Assembly: GCF_000426525.1 (NCBI RefSeq)
Contig: NZ_AUFN01000010.1
Coordinates: forward strand, 62,001-126,000
Direction of reading: 5' to 3'
Source: Nocardioides alkalitolerans DSM 16699
GTDB taxonomy: Bacteria > Actinomycetota > Actinomycetes > Propionibacteriales > Nocardioidaceae
DNA: 64,000 nucleotides
The translations under genes and the position numbers were made by a program. Below, piece by piece: positions 18,450 through 28,340 of this stretch. How positions within the stretch are numbered: position 1 is the stretch's first letter; every line of letters starts with the position of its first letter. The notes below the pieces were generated by a model. The model was given only the letters and a program-made list of their open reading frames with translations. It ran no database searches and was not told the DNA's origin.

Positions 18450-19654
18450 GCGCCGGCCGGGGCGACCGAGAGGTCGTCGAGCCCGCCGGCGACGGGGAGG
18501 CTCTGCCGCGCGTTCGGGCAGCAGTGGGGCGCACACCGGTCCCAGCGCGGGCCGAGGGAGCCCTCCGCGGGCCGGACCGGCAGCGTCGACGGGTCGGCGG
18601 CCGCGGCGGCCTCGGCGTCGATCGGCCCGTCGGGGCCCGTCACGACGCCGGCGCGCTCCAGCGCGGACCGCTCGACGAGCAGGTCGCGCACCAGGGCCAC
18701 GAACCGCGGGTCGAGACCTGCCGTGGCGGCCCGGACGGCGGGCAGGCCGAGCTCGCGCGCGGTCTCGAGCGCCTCGGTGTCGAGGTCGTAGATGACCTCC
18801 ATGTGGTCGGAGACGAAGCCGATCGGGGCCATCACGACCGCCGGGACGCCGTCGGCGTGCAGCGCCTCGAGGTGGTCGTTGACGTCGGGCTCGAGCCACG
18901 GCACCTGCGGCGGGCCGGAGCGCGAGCAGTAGACGAGGTCGAAGTCGTGCCGCACGCCGGTCGCCTCGGCGACGTGGTCGGTCACCACGCCGGCGAGGTC
19001 GAGGTGCTGGGTGCGGTAGGCGTCCCCGGTGGGGCCGCTCGCGTCGTTCATCGTGTCCGGGATCGAGTGCGTGACGAAGACGAGCCGGGCCCCGTCGCGC
19101 CCGTCCTCGTCCAGCTCGCCGAGCGCGGCCAGCACGGCGTCGACGTTCGGGCCGACGAAGCCGGGGTGGTTGAAGTAGACCCGGAAGCGGTCGAGCTTCG
19201 GCGCCTCCAGGCCCGCGTCCGCCGCCGCCTGACGGGCGCCGGCGAGGTTCTCGCGGTACTGGCGGCACGACGAGTACGACGAGTAGGCCGACGTCACGAA
19301 GGCGGCGGCCCGACGCACTCCGTCACGGGCCATCTGCGTCACGACGTCGTCGAGGTAGGGGTCCCAGTTGCGGTTGCCCCAGTAGACGGGGACGTCGATG
19401 CCCGCCGCCGCGAAGTCGGCGCGGATGGCGGCGAGCAGCGCACGGTTCTGGTCGTTGATCGGCGAGCGGCCCCCGAAGAGCGAGTAGTGCTGGCCGACCT
19501 CGACGAGGCGCTCGCGCGGGATCCCCCGGCCGCGGGTGACGTTCTCGAGGAACGGCACGACGTCGTCGGGCCCCTCGGGACCGCCGAACCCGACGAGGAG
19601 GAGGGCGTCGTACGGCGTGACGTCGGTGGGCGGGGCGGGATCGGGGCTCGACAT
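18446..19654 (-). CDS. hemH: Ferrochelatase (coproporphyrin-type), with Fe-S-type Cys tail
   Basis: 402 aa. Ferrochelatase inserts Fe2+ into the porphyrin; in Gram-positives the substrate is coproporphyrin III. Seen: [50 protein letters not shown] with a Cys, [13 protein letters not shown] with catalytic His, [16 protein letters not shown]. The C-terminal [12 protein letters not shown] carries three more Cys, matching the [2Fe-2S] site known in actinobacterial enzymes. The start at 19654 is preferred because a TACGAT lies 7 nt upstream; ATG at 19663 adds three residues. Confidence 0.95.
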   Translation of the reverse strand: MSSPDPAPPTDVTPYDALLLVGFGGPEGPDDVVPFLENVTRGRGIPRERLVEVGQHYSLFGGRSPINDQNRALLAAIRADFAAAGIDVPVYWGNRNWDPYLDDVVTQMARDGVRRAAAFVTSAYSSYSSCRQYRENLAGARQAAADAGLEAPKLDRFRVYFNHPGFVGPNVDAVLAALGELDEDGRDGARLVFVTHSIPDTMNDASGPTGDAYRTQHLDLAGVVTDHVAEATGVRHDFDLVYCSRSGPPQVPWLEPDVNDHLEALHADGVPAVVMAPIGFVSDHMEVIYDLDTEALETARELGLPAVRAATAGLDPRFVALVRDLLVERSALERAGVVTGPDGPIDAEAAAAADPSTLPVRPAEGSLGPRWDRCAPHCCPNARQSLPVAGGLDDLSVAPAGA

Positions 19655-19661
19655 GTGCTCC

Positions 19662-19667
19662 ATCGTA
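19662..19667 (-). promoter_or_regulatory. -10 box of hemH, leaderless type
   Basis: TACGAT on the minus strand, 7 nt before the ATG at 19654. The divergent MFS gene has a matching TACGCT 37 nt away. Confidence 0.5.
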
Positions 19668-19704
19668 GGGAGCCGTGGATGAGGCCCCGGCGGGTGGACG
19701 GACC

Positions 19705-19710
19705 TACGCT
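19705..19710 (+). promoter_or_regulatory. -10 box of the MFS gene, leaderless type
   Basis: TACGCT, 8 nt before the GTG at 19719. Confidence 0.5.
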
Positions 19711-19718
19711 CCCGTGTC

Positions 19719-20984
19719 GTGCTGACGTCGTACTCGCGGATCCTGCGGCACCCGGGTGCCGGGCTCTTCAGCCTCACCGGGCTCGTCGCGCGCATCCCGA
19801 TCTCGACCGTCTCCCTCGGCATCGTGCTGCTGATCTCGGCGGAGACCGGCTCCTACGGGTTGGCCGGGGCGATCTCGGCCGTCTACGTGCTCGCGAACGC
19901 CGCGCTGGCCATCGTGCACGGGCGCCTGGCCGACCGCTTCGGGCAGGCGCGGGCGCTGGCCCCGGTCATCGTCGTGTTCGGCCTGGGCGGGCTCGCCGTG
20001 GTCGGGACCGTCGCCGCGGACGCCCCCCGCTGGACGACGTACGTCGCCGCCGCGGTCACCGGCGCCGCGCTGCCACAGGTCGGCTCCTGCGTCCGCGCCC
20101 GCTGGACGCACGTGCTGCGCGACGACCCGCGCGGGATCCAGACGGCCTACGCCCTCGAGGCCGTGGTCGACGAGTCGGTCTTCATCACCGGCCCGATCCT
20201 CGTGACCGTGCTCGCCACGGCCTGGCACCCCGCCGCGGGTCTGGTGACGGCCGTCGTGACCGGCGTCGCGGGCACCCTGGCGCTCGCCGCGCAGCGCCGC
20301 ACGCAGCCGCCCGCGTCGGGCGGACGCGCCGTCGCCGGCACCCGCCCGGCGATGCCGTGGGCGGCCCTGGGCATCCTCACGCTCGTCTCGTTCGGGCTCG
20401 GCGCCGTGTTCGGGTCGGCGGAGGTCGCCACCGTCGCCTTCGCCGAGCACGCCGGCGCCAAGGTGTGGGCCGGGCCGCTCCTGGCGGTCTGGGCGCTCGG
20501 CAGCCTGGCGGCCGGGGTCGTCGTCGGGGCCGTGCACTGGCGGGTCGGCCCGGCGGTCCGGATGCGGTGGGGCGCGCTCGCGCTCACCGTGGCCATGGCC
20601 CCCCTGGTGGTGGTGCCGTCGATGGTGCTGCTCGCCCTCGGGCTGCTGGTCGCCGGCGCCGCCATCTCCCCCACCGTCATCAGCTCGATGGCCATGGTCC
20701 AGAAGATCGCCCCGCCCTCCCGCCTGACCGAGGCCATGGCGGTCATGCACACGGGCATGGCCGCGGGCATCGCCCCCGGCGCGGCCCTGGCCGGCTGGTG
20801 CGTCGACGGCTGGGGCGCCGGCGCGGCGTACGTCGTGCCCGTCGTGGCCGGCGCGGTCGCGGCCGCGGCCGCCTGGTCGACGCCGCTGGTGGTCGGCGAC
20901 CTGGGGTCGCGCGGGGAGCCGGCCGAGCCCTACGCCCCCGACGACCTCGACGACCTCGCCGTGCGGGTGGACGAGAAGGCCTAG
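19719..20984 (+). CDS. MFS transporter
   Basis: 421 aa with about 12 membrane helices. The helix 2-3 loop has [14 protein letters not shown], the MFS motif A. The C-terminus is an acidic cytosolic tail ([16 protein letters not shown]). Substrate unknown; the family is closest in style to small drug or sugar exporters. The ALO-like oxidase gene begins 11 nt later, so they may be linked, but that gene also has its own -10 box overlapping this stop codon. Confidence 0.9.
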   Translation: MLTSYSRILRHPGAGLFSLTGLVARIPISTVSLGIVLLISAETGSYGLAGAISAVYVLANAALAIVHGRLADRFGQARALAPVIVVFGLGGLAVVGTVAADAPRWTTYVAAAVTGAALPQVGSCVRARWTHVLRDDPRGIQTAYALEAVVDESVFITGPILVTVLATAWHPAAGLVTAVVTGVAGTLALAAQRRTQPPASGGRAVAGTRPAMPWAALGILTLVSFGLGAVFGSAEVATVAFAEHAGAKVWAGPLLAVWALGSLAAGVVVGAVHWRVGPAVRMRWGALALTVAMAPLVVVPSMVLLALGLLVAGAAISPTVISSMAMVQKIAPPSRLTEAMAVMHTGMAAGIAPGAALAGWCVDGWGAGAAYVVPVVAGAVAAAAAWSTPLVVGDLGSRGEPAEPYAPDDLDDLAVRVDEKA

Positions 20985-20987
20985 GGT
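20982..20987 (+). promoter_or_regulatory. -10 box overlapping the MFS stop codon
   Basis: TAGGGT whose first three bases are the TAG stop of the MFS gene; 8 nt before the ATG at 20996. Confidence 0.45.
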
Positions 20988-20995
20988 CGGGGTCC

Positions 20996-22309
20996 ATGGC
21001 GACGTGGACCAACTGGGCGGGTACGGCGACCGCCCACCCCCGCACGCAGAGCACCCCCGGCAGCGCGGCCGCGGTGGTCGCCGCGGTGGAGCGGGCCCGG
21101 GCGGCCGGGTCGACGGTGCGGATGGTCGGCACCGGCCACAGCTTCACCGACGTCGCCGTCACCGACGGCGAGCTGCTGCACCCCGCAGCGCTCGTCGGCG
21201 TGGTCGACGTCGACCGGACGGCGATGACCGTGACCGCGCTGGCCGGCACCCCGCTGAAGGTGCTGAACGCCGAGCTCGCCCACCTCGGCCTGAGCCTGCA
21301 CAACATGGGCGACATCGCCGAGCAGACCCTCGCCGGGGCGATCTCCACCGGCACGCACGGCAGCGGCGGCACGTGGGCCGGTCTCGGCGCCCAGGTCGTC
21401 GGCCTCGAGCTGGTGACGGGCACGGGCGAGCTCGTGCGGGCGTCGTCGACGGAGAACGCCGACGTGCTCGACCTCGCCCGGGTCGCGCTGGGCGCCCTCG
21501 GGGTGCTGGTCACCGTGACGTTCGCCGTCGAGCCGCTGTTCCTGCTCGAGGCGGTCGAGGCACCGATGTCGTGGGACGAGGCCGTCGGCTCGTTCGACGA
21601 GCTGGTCGCGGAGAACCACCACGTCGACCTCCACTGGTTCCCGCACACGGACCGCCTCCTGACGAAGCGCAACAACCGCCTCGACCCGGGCGAGGAGGGG
21701 CTCGCCGCCGCCGAGCCGCTCGGGCGGCTGCGCGGCTGGGTCGACGACGAGCTGCTCGCCAACACCGTCTTCGGGCTCGCGGTCGCGGCCGGCAACCGGG
21801 CTCCCGCGGTGATCCCGCGGATGAACCGGGTGACGTCGCGGGCGCTGTCGCCGCGCACCTACTCCGACGTCGCCCACCGCGTCTTCACCTCCACCCGGCG
21901 GGTCGTGTTCCGCGAGATGGAGTACGCCGTGCCCCGGTCCGTCGCGCACGAGGTGCTGGCCGAGGTGCGCCGGGTGGTCGACGCCTCCGACTGGCGTCTC
22001 AGCTTCCCGGTCGAGATCCGCGTCGCACCGGCGGACGACGTGCCCCTGTCGACGGCGTACGGCCGCGACAGCCTCTACCTCGCGTTCCACGTGCCCCGCG
22101 ACGTCGACCACACGGCGTACTTCGCGGGTGTGGAGGCGGTGCTCCGCGCGTACGACGGGCGACCCCACTGGGGCAAGCTGCACACCCGTGAGCGGGCCGA
22201 CCTCGCGCCGGCGTACGACCGCTTCGACGACTTCCTCGCGCTGCGCGACCGCCTCGACCCCGACCGCGTGTTCGCGAACGCCTACCTGCGGCGCGTGCTG
22301 GGCGACTGA
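20996..22309 (+). CDS. FAD-linked D-arabinono-1,4-lactone/alditol oxidase family protein
   Basis: 437 aa. A VAO-type FAD domain (residues 1-180: VRMVGTGHSFTDVAVTDGEL with the His that usually carries covalent FAD; GAISTGTHGSGGTW) and an ALO C-terminal domain ending with HWGKLHTRERADL and FANAYLRRVLGD. Relatives oxidise aldonolactones (vitamin C-like pathways), xylitol or sorbitol with O2. The exact substrate cannot be read. An open frame extending far upstream in the same phase is antisense to hemH and is not part of it. Confidence 0.92.
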   Translation: MATWTNWAGTATAHPRTQSTPGSAAAVVAAVERARAAGSTVRMVGTGHSFTDVAVTDGELLHPAALVGVVDVDRTAMTVTALAGTPLKVLNAELAHLGLSLHNMGDIAEQTLAGAISTGTHGSGGTWAGLGAQVVGLELVTGTGELVRASSTENADVLDLARVALGALGVLVTVTFAVEPLFLLEAVEAPMSWDEAVGSFDELVAENHHVDLHWFPHTDRLLTKRNNRLDPGEEGLAAAEPLGRLRGWVDDELLANTVFGLAVAAGNRAPAVIPRMNRVTSRALSPRTYSDVAHRVFTSTRRVVFREMEYAVPRSVAHEVLAEVRRVVDASDWRLSFPVEIRVAPADDVPLSTAYGRDSLYLAFHVPRDVDHTAYFAGVEAVLRAYDGRPHWGKLHTRERADLAPAYDRFDDFLALRDRLDPDRVFANAYLRRVLGD

Positions 22310-22375
22310 CCCGACCGACGGCACCGCCCAGCGACGGCATCGCCTTGACGACAGCAGCGCCCGCGGCGCCGACGG

Positions 22376-23017
22376 TCAGACGCTCGCCGGGCCCCGCGGC
22401 AGCGGCGCGTGCCAGCCGCGCCAGAGCGCCAGCAGGCGCCACACCAGGCAGACGCCCGCCCCGGCGACGGCCATGACGAGCAGCGGGGCGTCGAGCTCGA
22501 CCCCGACGACCGCGACCCCCGCGCCCGCGAGGGCCGGGGTGGCGTAGAGCTCGCCGCGGAAGATCTCCGGCACCCGGCCCGCCAGGACGTCCCGGATCAT
22601 GCCGCCGCCGATGCCGGTGACCATGCCGAGCAGGGCGGCCGGCAGCGGTCCGAGGCCGTAGTCGAGCGCCTTGACCGCCCCGGCGACGCAGAAGAGCGAG
22701 AGCCCGAACGCGTCGAAGACGTTCACCTGGCGCTCGATGCGGCCGAGGGTGGAGTGGAACCAGAAGACGACCAGCCCGGCCGCCACCGGCACGAGCAGGT
22801 AGCGCCAGTCGGCGAGCGCCGCGGGCGGGGTCGCCCCGATGAGCACGTCGCGCAGGAATCCGCCGCCGAGCCCCGTCGTACCGGCCAGCACGAGCACGCC
22901 GAAGACGTCGAGGTCCTTGCGCACGGCGACCAGGGCGCCGGAGATGGCGAAGACGAAGATGCCGACCAGGTCGAGCACGACCAGCAGCACGGCCGGATCC
23001 AGGTCCCACGAGCTCAC
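22376..23017 (-). CDS. TRIC/UPF0126 family membrane channel (YadS-like)
   Basis: 213 aa, seven predicted helices in two repeats of the UPF0126 fold. Each repeat has a glycine-rich kink: LAGTTGLGGGFLRDVLIG and MVTGIGGGMIRDVLAG. Prokaryotic TRIC proteins are trimeric cation channels; some homologues have been linked to amino-acid transport. The GTG at 23017 has TACCCT six nt upstream. It is convergent with the ALO gene and divergent from sepH. Confidence 0.93.
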   Translation of the reverse strand: MSSWDLDPAVLLVVLDLVGIFVFAISGALVAVRKDLDVFGVLVLAGTTGLGGGFLRDVLIGATPPAALADWRYLLVPVAAGLVVFWFHSTLGRIERQVNVFDAFGLSLFCVAGAVKALDYGLGPLPAALLGMVTGIGGGMIRDVLAGRVPEIFRGELYATPALAGAGVAVVGVELDAPLLVMAVAGAGVCLVWRLLALWRGWHAPLPRGPASV

Positions 23018-23023
23018 CCGCGG

Positions 23024-23029
23024 AGGGTA
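23024..23029 (-). promoter_or_regulatory. -10 box of the TRIC gene, leaderless type
   Basis: TACCCT on the minus strand, 6 nt before the GTG at 23017. Confidence 0.45.
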
Positions 23030-23156
23030 GCGCCGCACCGGCCCGTCGCCCGCGTCGCCGCGACCTCGGGGCGTAGGCTCGCCCCACACGGAACCACCCG
23101 TCCGACGTGCGCGACCCGCGCGCCGGCACCCGACCAGAGCAGGAGCCCGCCCGCAC

Positions 23157-24338
23157 ATGGTGCACCTGACGCTCGCAGGCCTGAGCCAGGACAAGCGGCG
23201 CCTGCTCCTGGTCAGCGATGCCGGCGTGGAGTTCACGCTCGACGTGGACGGCCGACTCAGGGCCGCCCTGCGCGGCGAGGTGGATCGCATCGGTCAGTTG
23301 GAGATCACCATGGAATCAACGCTCCGCCCCCGCGACATCCAGTCCCGGATCCGGGCCGGCGCGACGCCGGAGGCGGTCGCCGAGGCCGCCCAGACGTCGG
23401 TCGAGAAGATCATGGCGTTCGCCGGTCCGGTCCTGGCCGAGCGCGCCCACATCGTGCAGCGCGCCCAGGCCTCGTCGGTCCGCCGACGGGCCGGCGAGTC
23501 GGGCGGTGCCCGCACGCTCGGCGACGCCGTCACCTCGCACCTCTCCGGCGAGGGCACCCCCGCCGACGCGGTCGAGTGGGACTCGTGGCGCCGCGACGAC
23601 GGTCGCTGGACGCTGACCGCGGTCTACCCGGCCGGCAAGAAGCAGAGCACCGCCACCTACACCTTCGACGTGCGCGGCAGCTACGTCGTCGCCGAGGACG
23701 ACAACGCCCGCTGGCTGATCGGCGAGGCCCCGCCCGCCGCCCCGGCCACCGGCCGCCGCGACGACCTCCAGAGCGCCCGTCGCCGCCGTGCCGGCCGCGT
23801 GAGCATCTCGGAGTCGGTGCTCGACCTGGGCGACCAGCCGCCGTACGACCTGCTCTCCGACCTCCCGCTCGACGACCCGGAGGCCGCCCCCAACGCCGCC
23901 AGCGCCTCGCTGGGCGACGACGCGATGGACCTCGTGGACGACTCCCCCACGACCGCGACCGGCCCGGCCACGTGGGAGGCCGAGGGGCTCGACCGCGAGC
24001 CGACCGTCGACCTCTCCGACGTGCGCCACGCCGCGTCCACCCTGCCCCGCACCCCGGACTCCCCCACGCCGCCCGACGCGGTCGACGACGTGTCTGTCAC
24101 CGACGCCCCCACCGAGCCGGCCACCGGCGACGAGGTCGCGGGCGGCGCACCCGACGAGCGCCCCGAGGCGGCCACGGACGGCGGGGCTGCCGCCGACGAC
24201 GTCCCACCGACCGACGCACCGACCGACGCACCGGCCGACCCGCCGCCCGCGACCCGTCGCCCGGCGCGCAAGAACCGGGGCCGGGCCTCCGTGCCGAGCT
24301 GGGACGAGATCATGTTCGGCGGCGGCCGACCCGAGTGA
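23157..24338 (+). CDS. sepH: Septation protein SepH (DUF3071)
   Basis: 393 aa. The N-terminal DUF3071 domain (MVHLTLAGLSQDKRRLLLVS) contains a helix-turn-helix-like RPRDIQSRIRAGATPEAVAE and WDSWRRDDGRWTLTAVYP. A long acidic, Pro/Ala/Thr-rich linker follows (about residues 230-375), then the conserved tail RASVPSWDEIMFGGG. SepH of Streptomyces and mycobacteria stimulates FtsZ assembly at the septum. A TAGGCT at 23074 may be its -10, with a leader of about 70 nt. Confidence 0.94.
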   Translation: MVHLTLAGLSQDKRRLLLVSDAGVEFTLDVDGRLRAALRGEVDRIGQLEITMESTLRPRDIQSRIRAGATPEAVAEAAQTSVEKIMAFAGPVLAERAHIVQRAQASSVRRRAGESGGARTLGDAVTSHLSGEGTPADAVEWDSWRRDDGRWTLTAVYPAGKKQSTATYTFDVRGSYVVAEDDNARWLIGEAPPAAPATGRRDDLQSARRRRAGRVSISESVLDLGDQPPYDLLSDLPLDDPEAAPNAASASLGDDAMDLVDDSPTTATGPATWEAEGLDREPTVDLSDVRHAASTLPRTPDSPTPPDAVDDVSVTDAPTEPATGDEVAGGAPDERPEAATDGGAAADDVPPTDAPTDAPADPPPATRRPARKNRGRASVPSWDEIMFGGGRPE

Positions 24339-24410
24339 GGCCCGGGTGGGCCCCGGTGATGCCGGCGGACGGGGCGTCCTCGACCCATCGCCTGCGGTGA
24401 CCTGGGCCAC

Positions 24411-24416
24411 TACGCT
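24411..24416 (+). promoter_or_regulatory. -10 box of the two-SDR gene, leaderless type
   Basis: TACGCT, 6 nt before the ATG at 24423. Confidence 0.5.
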
Positions 24417-24422
24417 GCGGCC

Positions 24423-26435
24423 ATGTCCTACTTCGTCACCGGCGCCACCGGGTTCATCGGCCGATTCCTCGTCGGCGAGCTGCTCGAGAAGCGCGAGGGG
24501 CCCGTGCACGTGCTCGTGCGCGAGGGGTCGCTGGGCCGGCTGCAGCAGCTGGTCGAGGAGTGGGGCACCGACCGCGTGCTCCCCGTCGTCGGCTCGCTCG
24601 ACGAGGAGGGCCTCGGTGTCGATCCGGGCTGGGTCGCGGAGCACGGCGGCGATGTGCGGCACTTCTTCCACCTCGCCGCCAGCTACGACATGGCCGCGAG
24701 CAGCGCGACGAACGACCGGCTGAACCTCGGCGGCACCCGTCACGCCCTCCAGCTCGCGGCCGCGCTGGGGGTCGACTGCTTCCACCAGGTGTCGTCCGTC
24801 GCCGCGGCGGGCGACCACCGCGGCGAGTTCGCGGAGACGGACGTCGACGTGGGCCAGAAGTTCTCCTCGCCCTACCACCGCACGAAGTTCGAGTCGGAGC
24901 GCATCGTGCGCGAGACCGCTGCGGTGCCGTGGCGCGTCTACCGGCCGGCGATCGTCGTCGGCGACTCCCGCACGGGCGAGATGGACAAGGTCGACGGGCC
25001 CTACTACTTCTTCCCGCTCATCAAGCGGCTGCGCGACACCGTGCCCGCGTGGACGCCGCTGGTGGGTCCCGACCTCGGCGACACCAACGTCGTACCGGTC
25101 GACTTCGTGGCCGCCGCGCTCGACCACCTGGCGCACCTGCCGGGCCACGACGGCGAGACCTTCCACCTCGTCGACCCCGAGCCGCAGCCGGTGCTCGAGA
25201 TGGTCAACGCCTTCTGCAGCGCGGCCGGCGCGCCGCAGTTCACGGGCACGGCGGGCCGGGGCCGGCCGTCGGTGGAGCGGCGCCTGCTCCCCCGGGGTCT
25301 GCGCCCTGCCGACCTGGCCGCCACCGTCGCCGGGTCGGCTCCCGCCCAGCTGCTGCTCGACCAGACGCTGGGGCGCCTCGGCATCCCGGCCTCGGTGCTC
25401 GCCCACACCTCGTTCCCGACCCGGTTCGAGGCGCGCCGCACCACGCGCGCCCTCTCGGGCTCGGGCATCTCGGTGCCGCGGCTGGAGTCCTACGCCGCCA
25501 CGCTGTGGACCTACTGGGAGGAGCAGCTCGACACCAGCACCGGCCGCAACCGGCGCAACCGGGCCGCGCTGTCCGGCAAGCACGTGGTCATCACCGGCGC
25601 CTCGTCGGGCATCGGCCGCGTCGCCGCCCTCAAGGTGGCCCAGGCCGGCGGGGTGCCCGTGCTCGTCGCCCGCGGCAAGGAGAAGCTCGACGAGCTGCGT
25701 CGCGACATCGAGCGGCGCGGCGGCACGGCGTACGTGTTCCCGTGCGACCTCTCCGACCTCGACGCGATCGACGAGCTCTGCGGGGTGCTCACCCGCGAGC
25801 TGCCCGGCATCGACGGGGTCGTCAACAACGCCGGCCGCTCCATCCGGCGCTCGCTGCGGCTCTCGCAGGACCGCTTCCACGACTTCGAGCGCACGATGCA
25901 GCTCAACTACTTCGGGGCGATCCGGCTCGTGATGGGGCTCATCCCGCTGATGCGCGAGGGCGGCGGCCACGTCGTCAACGTGTCGTCGATCGGGGTGCAG
26001 ACCAACCCGCCGCGCTTCTCGGCGTACGTCGCGTCGAAGGCCGCGCTGGACTCGTGGAGCAACGTGGTGGCCTCCGAGCTCGTGGGCGAGGGCATCACGT
26101 TCACCAGCATCCACATGCCGCTGGTGCGCACCCCGATGATCGCGCCGACCAAGCTCTACGACCGCTTCCCGACGATCTCGCCGGCCCAGGCCGCCGACCT
26201 GGTGGTCAAGGCGCTCGTCGAGAAGCCACACGAGCTCAACACCCCGCTGGGCAACGCGGGCGCGGTCGCCCACACCGTGGCGCCGAAGCTCGCCTTCCGG
26301 CTGCTCAACATGGCCTACCACGTGTTCCCGGACTCGACCGCGGCCAAGGCCCACACCCAGCCCGACGCCGCGCGGGCCGGCACCGAGAACGAGCAGCTGC
26401 TCCTCGCCCGGGTGTTCCGCGGCGTCCACTGGTGA
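24423..26435 (+). CDS. Two-domain SDR protein, fatty acyl-CoA reductase type
   Basis: 670 aa with two Rossmann enzymes in one chain. Domain 1 (residues 1-370) is an extended SDR with TGATGFIGRFL and SSPYHRTKFESE (YxxxK), similar to acyl-CoA/acyl-carrier reductases. Domain 2 (from about 385) is a classical SDR: VVITGASSGIGRVAALK, NNAGRSIRRSL, and YVASK with Tyr535/Lys539. This order matches mycobacterial AcrA1-type proteins that make fatty aldehydes or alcohols for wax and lipid metabolism. The stop is 3 nt from the convergent flavoprotein gene. The substrate is inferred from family only. Confidence 0.9.
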   Translation: MSYFVTGATGFIGRFLVGELLEKREGPVHVLVREGSLGRLQQLVEEWGTDRVLPVVGSLDEEGLGVDPGWVAEHGGDVRHFFHLAASYDMAASSATNDRLNLGGTRHALQLAAALGVDCFHQVSSVAAAGDHRGEFAETDVDVGQKFSSPYHRTKFESERIVRETAAVPWRVYRPAIVVGDSRTGEMDKVDGPYYFFPLIKRLRDTVPAWTPLVGPDLGDTNVVPVDFVAAALDHLAHLPGHDGETFHLVDPEPQPVLEMVNAFCSAAGAPQFTGTAGRGRPSVERRLLPRGLRPADLAATVAGSAPAQLLLDQTLGRLGIPASVLAHTSFPTRFEARRTTRALSGSGISVPRLESYAATLWTYWEEQLDTSTGRNRRNRAALSGKHVVITGASSGIGRVAALKVAQAGGVPVLVARGKEKLDELRRDIERRGGTAYVFPCDLSDLDAIDELCGVLTRELPGIDGVVNNAGRSIRRSLRLSQDRFHDFERTMQLNYFGAIRLVMGLIPLMREGGGHVVNVSSIGVQTNPPRFSAYVASKAALDSWSNVVASELVGEGITFTSIHMPLVRTPMIAPTKLYDRFPTISPAQAADLVVKALVEKPHELNTPLGNAGAVAHTVAPKLAFRLLNMAYHVFPDSTAAKAHTQPDAARAGTENEQLLLARVFRGVHW

Positions 26436-26438
26436 GGC

Positions 26439-27566
26439 TCAGGCCACCGACCCGGTGGCCGCGTCCTCGGCAGCCGCCTGCGCCTCGGCGTCGGCGGTGA
26501 GGAGGCGTCGCACGGCGACCGCGGCCGCGCGGCCGGCCCGGTTGGCGCCGATCGTGCTGGCCGACGGCCCGTAGCCGACGAGCTGGACCCGGGGGTCCGC
26601 CACCGCGGTCGTGCCGTCCAGCGCGATCCCGCCGCCGGGCGCCCGCAGGCGCAGCGGCGAGAGGTGGTCGACCACGGGGCGGAAGCCGGTGGCCCACACG
26701 ACGACGTCCACCGCGAGGTGGTCGCCCGCCCGCACGCCGGCACCGTCGCGGTCCCACACCACGCCGCCCGCGGTGAAGCGCGACGGCATCGGGCGCCGCC
26801 GGTCGTAGACGCCGAGCCGCCGAGCCGCCTCCTCCTGGGGCCGCAGGAAGAGCCCGGTGACGCTGACGACGCTGCGCGGCGGCAGTCCCCGGCGCACCCG
26901 CTCCTCGACCAGCGCCACCGCGGCCCGTCCGTCGAACTCCTCGACCTCGCCGTCACGCCAGACCGGCGCGCGGCGCGTCACCCAGGAGACGTCGGCGACG
27001 GGCGCCAGCTCACCGATGATCTGCACCGCGGAGGCCCCGCCACCCACGACGAGCACCCGGAGGCCCGCGAACGCCGCGGGTCCGTCGTACCGGCTCGAGT
27101 GCAGCTGGCGTCCGCGGAAGCCGGGGACCCCCGCGACGTACGGCACGAACGGGTGCCGCCACGTGCCGGTGGCGTTGACGAGGGTGCGGGTGGTCCAGGT
27201 GCGGTCGCCCGCCTCGACCACGAGCAGGCCGTGCGGGTCACCGTCCTCCCCCGCCGGGCGCACCGCGTGCACCGCCACCGGACGGACCACCGGCAGGTCG
27301 TGGCGGCGCTCGTAGTCGGCGAAGTAGGCCGGCACCACGTCGCGGGCGGCTGCGGCCGGGTCGACGTCGGGCAGCGGCTCGTCGGGCAGCTGGGCCACGC
27401 CGTGCACGTCGGCCATCGTCAGGCTGTGCGCGCGGTGCTGCCAGGCACCTCCCGGCGCGGCGTCGGCGTCGAGCACGACGTGCGGCACCCCGCGGCGGCG
27501 CAGGTGGTACGACGCGGAGAGGCCCGCCTGGCCGGCGCCGACGACGATGCTCCCCAGCGGCTCCAT
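26439..27566 (-). CDS. NAD(P)-binding flavoprotein (flavin monooxygenase-like)
   Basis: 375 aa with two dinucleotide motifs: SIVVGAGQAGLSASYHLRRR (FAD) and LRVLVVGGGASAVQIIGEL (NADPH). PGGAWQHRAHSLTM follows the FAD motif as in FMO/Baeyer-Villiger-like enzymes, and VVWATGFRPVVDHLSP is the late ATG motif. Candidates are a class B monooxygenase-like or CzcO-like oxidoreductase; CzcO-type annotation is common for such sequences. Substrate unknown. Start at 27566 is set by the FAD motif; longer frames overlap tdk. Confidence 0.9.
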   Translation of the reverse strand: MEPLGSIVVGAGQAGLSASYHLRRRGVPHVVLDADAAPGGAWQHRAHSLTMADVHGVAQLPDEPLPDVDPAAAARDVVPAYFADYERRHDLPVVRPVAVHAVRPAGEDGDPHGLLVVEAGDRTWTTRTLVNATGTWRHPFVPYVAGVPGFRGRQLHSSRYDGPAAFAGLRVLVVGGGASAVQIIGELAPVADVSWVTRRAPVWRDGEVEEFDGRAAVALVEERVRRGLPPRSVVSVTGLFLRPQEEAARRLGVYDRRRPMPSRFTAGGVVWDRDGAGVRAGDHLAVDVVVWATGFRPVVDHLSPLRLRAPGGGIALDGTTAVADPRVQLVGYGPSASTIGANRAGRAAAVAVRRLLTADAEAQAAAEDAATGSVA

Positions 27567-27612
27567 GCGAGGTGAACGCCCGGGCGGCGGTCGGTATGCC
27601 CGACCCGGCGGG

Positions 27613-28266
27613 TCAGCCGAACGGGAGGGGCTCGGGGGCCATCGAGACGGCCTTGGCCCGGGCCGCGGTGAGCTTGCGGCGGTGGTGCTGGCGGCAGAGC
27701 ACCTCGTAGGCGACCTCGGCCGGCGGCTGCCCCGTCTGCTCGACGTCGCCCACGACGACCTGGTCGCCCTCGGTGACCATGACGCCGTCCTCGGTGCGCG
27801 CGTTGTGGGTGGCCCGCTTGCCGCACCAGCAGAGCGCCTCGACCTGCAGCACCTGCATGCGGTCGGCCAGCTCGACGAGGCGCGCCGCACCCGGGAAGAG
27901 CCGGGTGCGGAAGTCGGTGAGGATGCCGAAGCAGAAGACGTCGAGCTGCAGCTCGTCGACGATCTTCGCCAGCTGCTCGATCTGCAGCGCCGTGTAGAAC
28001 TGGGCCTCGTCGCAGATCAGGTAGTCGATGCGACCCCCCTGGGTGAGGGTGGTGACGACGAACTGCCAGAAGTCGAACTCGTCGACCACCTCCTCCGCGT
28101 CGTGGAAGAGCCCGAGCCGCGACGAGATCGTCGCCTGGCCGGCGCGGTCGTGGCTCGTGAAGATGCGCCCCACCCGACCACGCGCCGCGTGGTTGTGGTT
28201 CGTCTGGAGGGCAAGGGTGCTCTTCCCCGAGTCCATCGTGCCGGTGTAGAAGTGCAGTTCAGCCAC
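27613..28266 (-). CDS. tdk: Thymidine kinase
   Basis: 217 aa, type II thymidine kinase. P-loop GTMDSGKST at residues 9-17, Walker B ICDEAQFYT, FGILTDFRTRLFPGA lasso region and four Cys for the structural zinc (CWCGKRATH and VLCRQHHRR region). Salvages thymidine to dTMP. The GTG at 28266 has GAAGGA upstream. The pair of Cys in the second half is CxxH-like, so zinc ligation may be Cys3His. Confidence 0.95.
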   Translation of the reverse strand: MAELHFYTGTMDSGKSTLALQTNHNHAARGRVGRIFTSHDRAGQATISSRLGLFHDAEEVVDEFDFWQFVVTTLTQGGRIDYLICDEAQFYTALQIEQLAKIVDELQLDVFCFGILTDFRTRLFPGAARLVELADRMQVLQVEALCWCGKRATHNARTEDGVMVTEGDQVVVGDVEQTGQPPAEVAYEVLCRQHHRRKLTAARAKAVSMAPEPLPFG

Positions 28267-28340
28267 GGACGCGCATCCTTCCACGGATCCCGGCGCCCGC
28301 ACGCCACCGTGCCCCACCCGTCCGCCCCGAAAGGCACCCC

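Noticed and set aside
18335..22309. A 1324-codon open frame on the plus strand
   Set aside because: Only its end (from 20996) is a real gene; the rest is antisense to the phosphatase and hemH genes and out of frame in the MFS gene. Long spurious frames are usual at this GC content.
23316..26429. A 1037-codon open frame opposite sepH and the two-SDR gene
   Set aside because: Composition typical of antisense frames; both plus-strand genes have clear domains.
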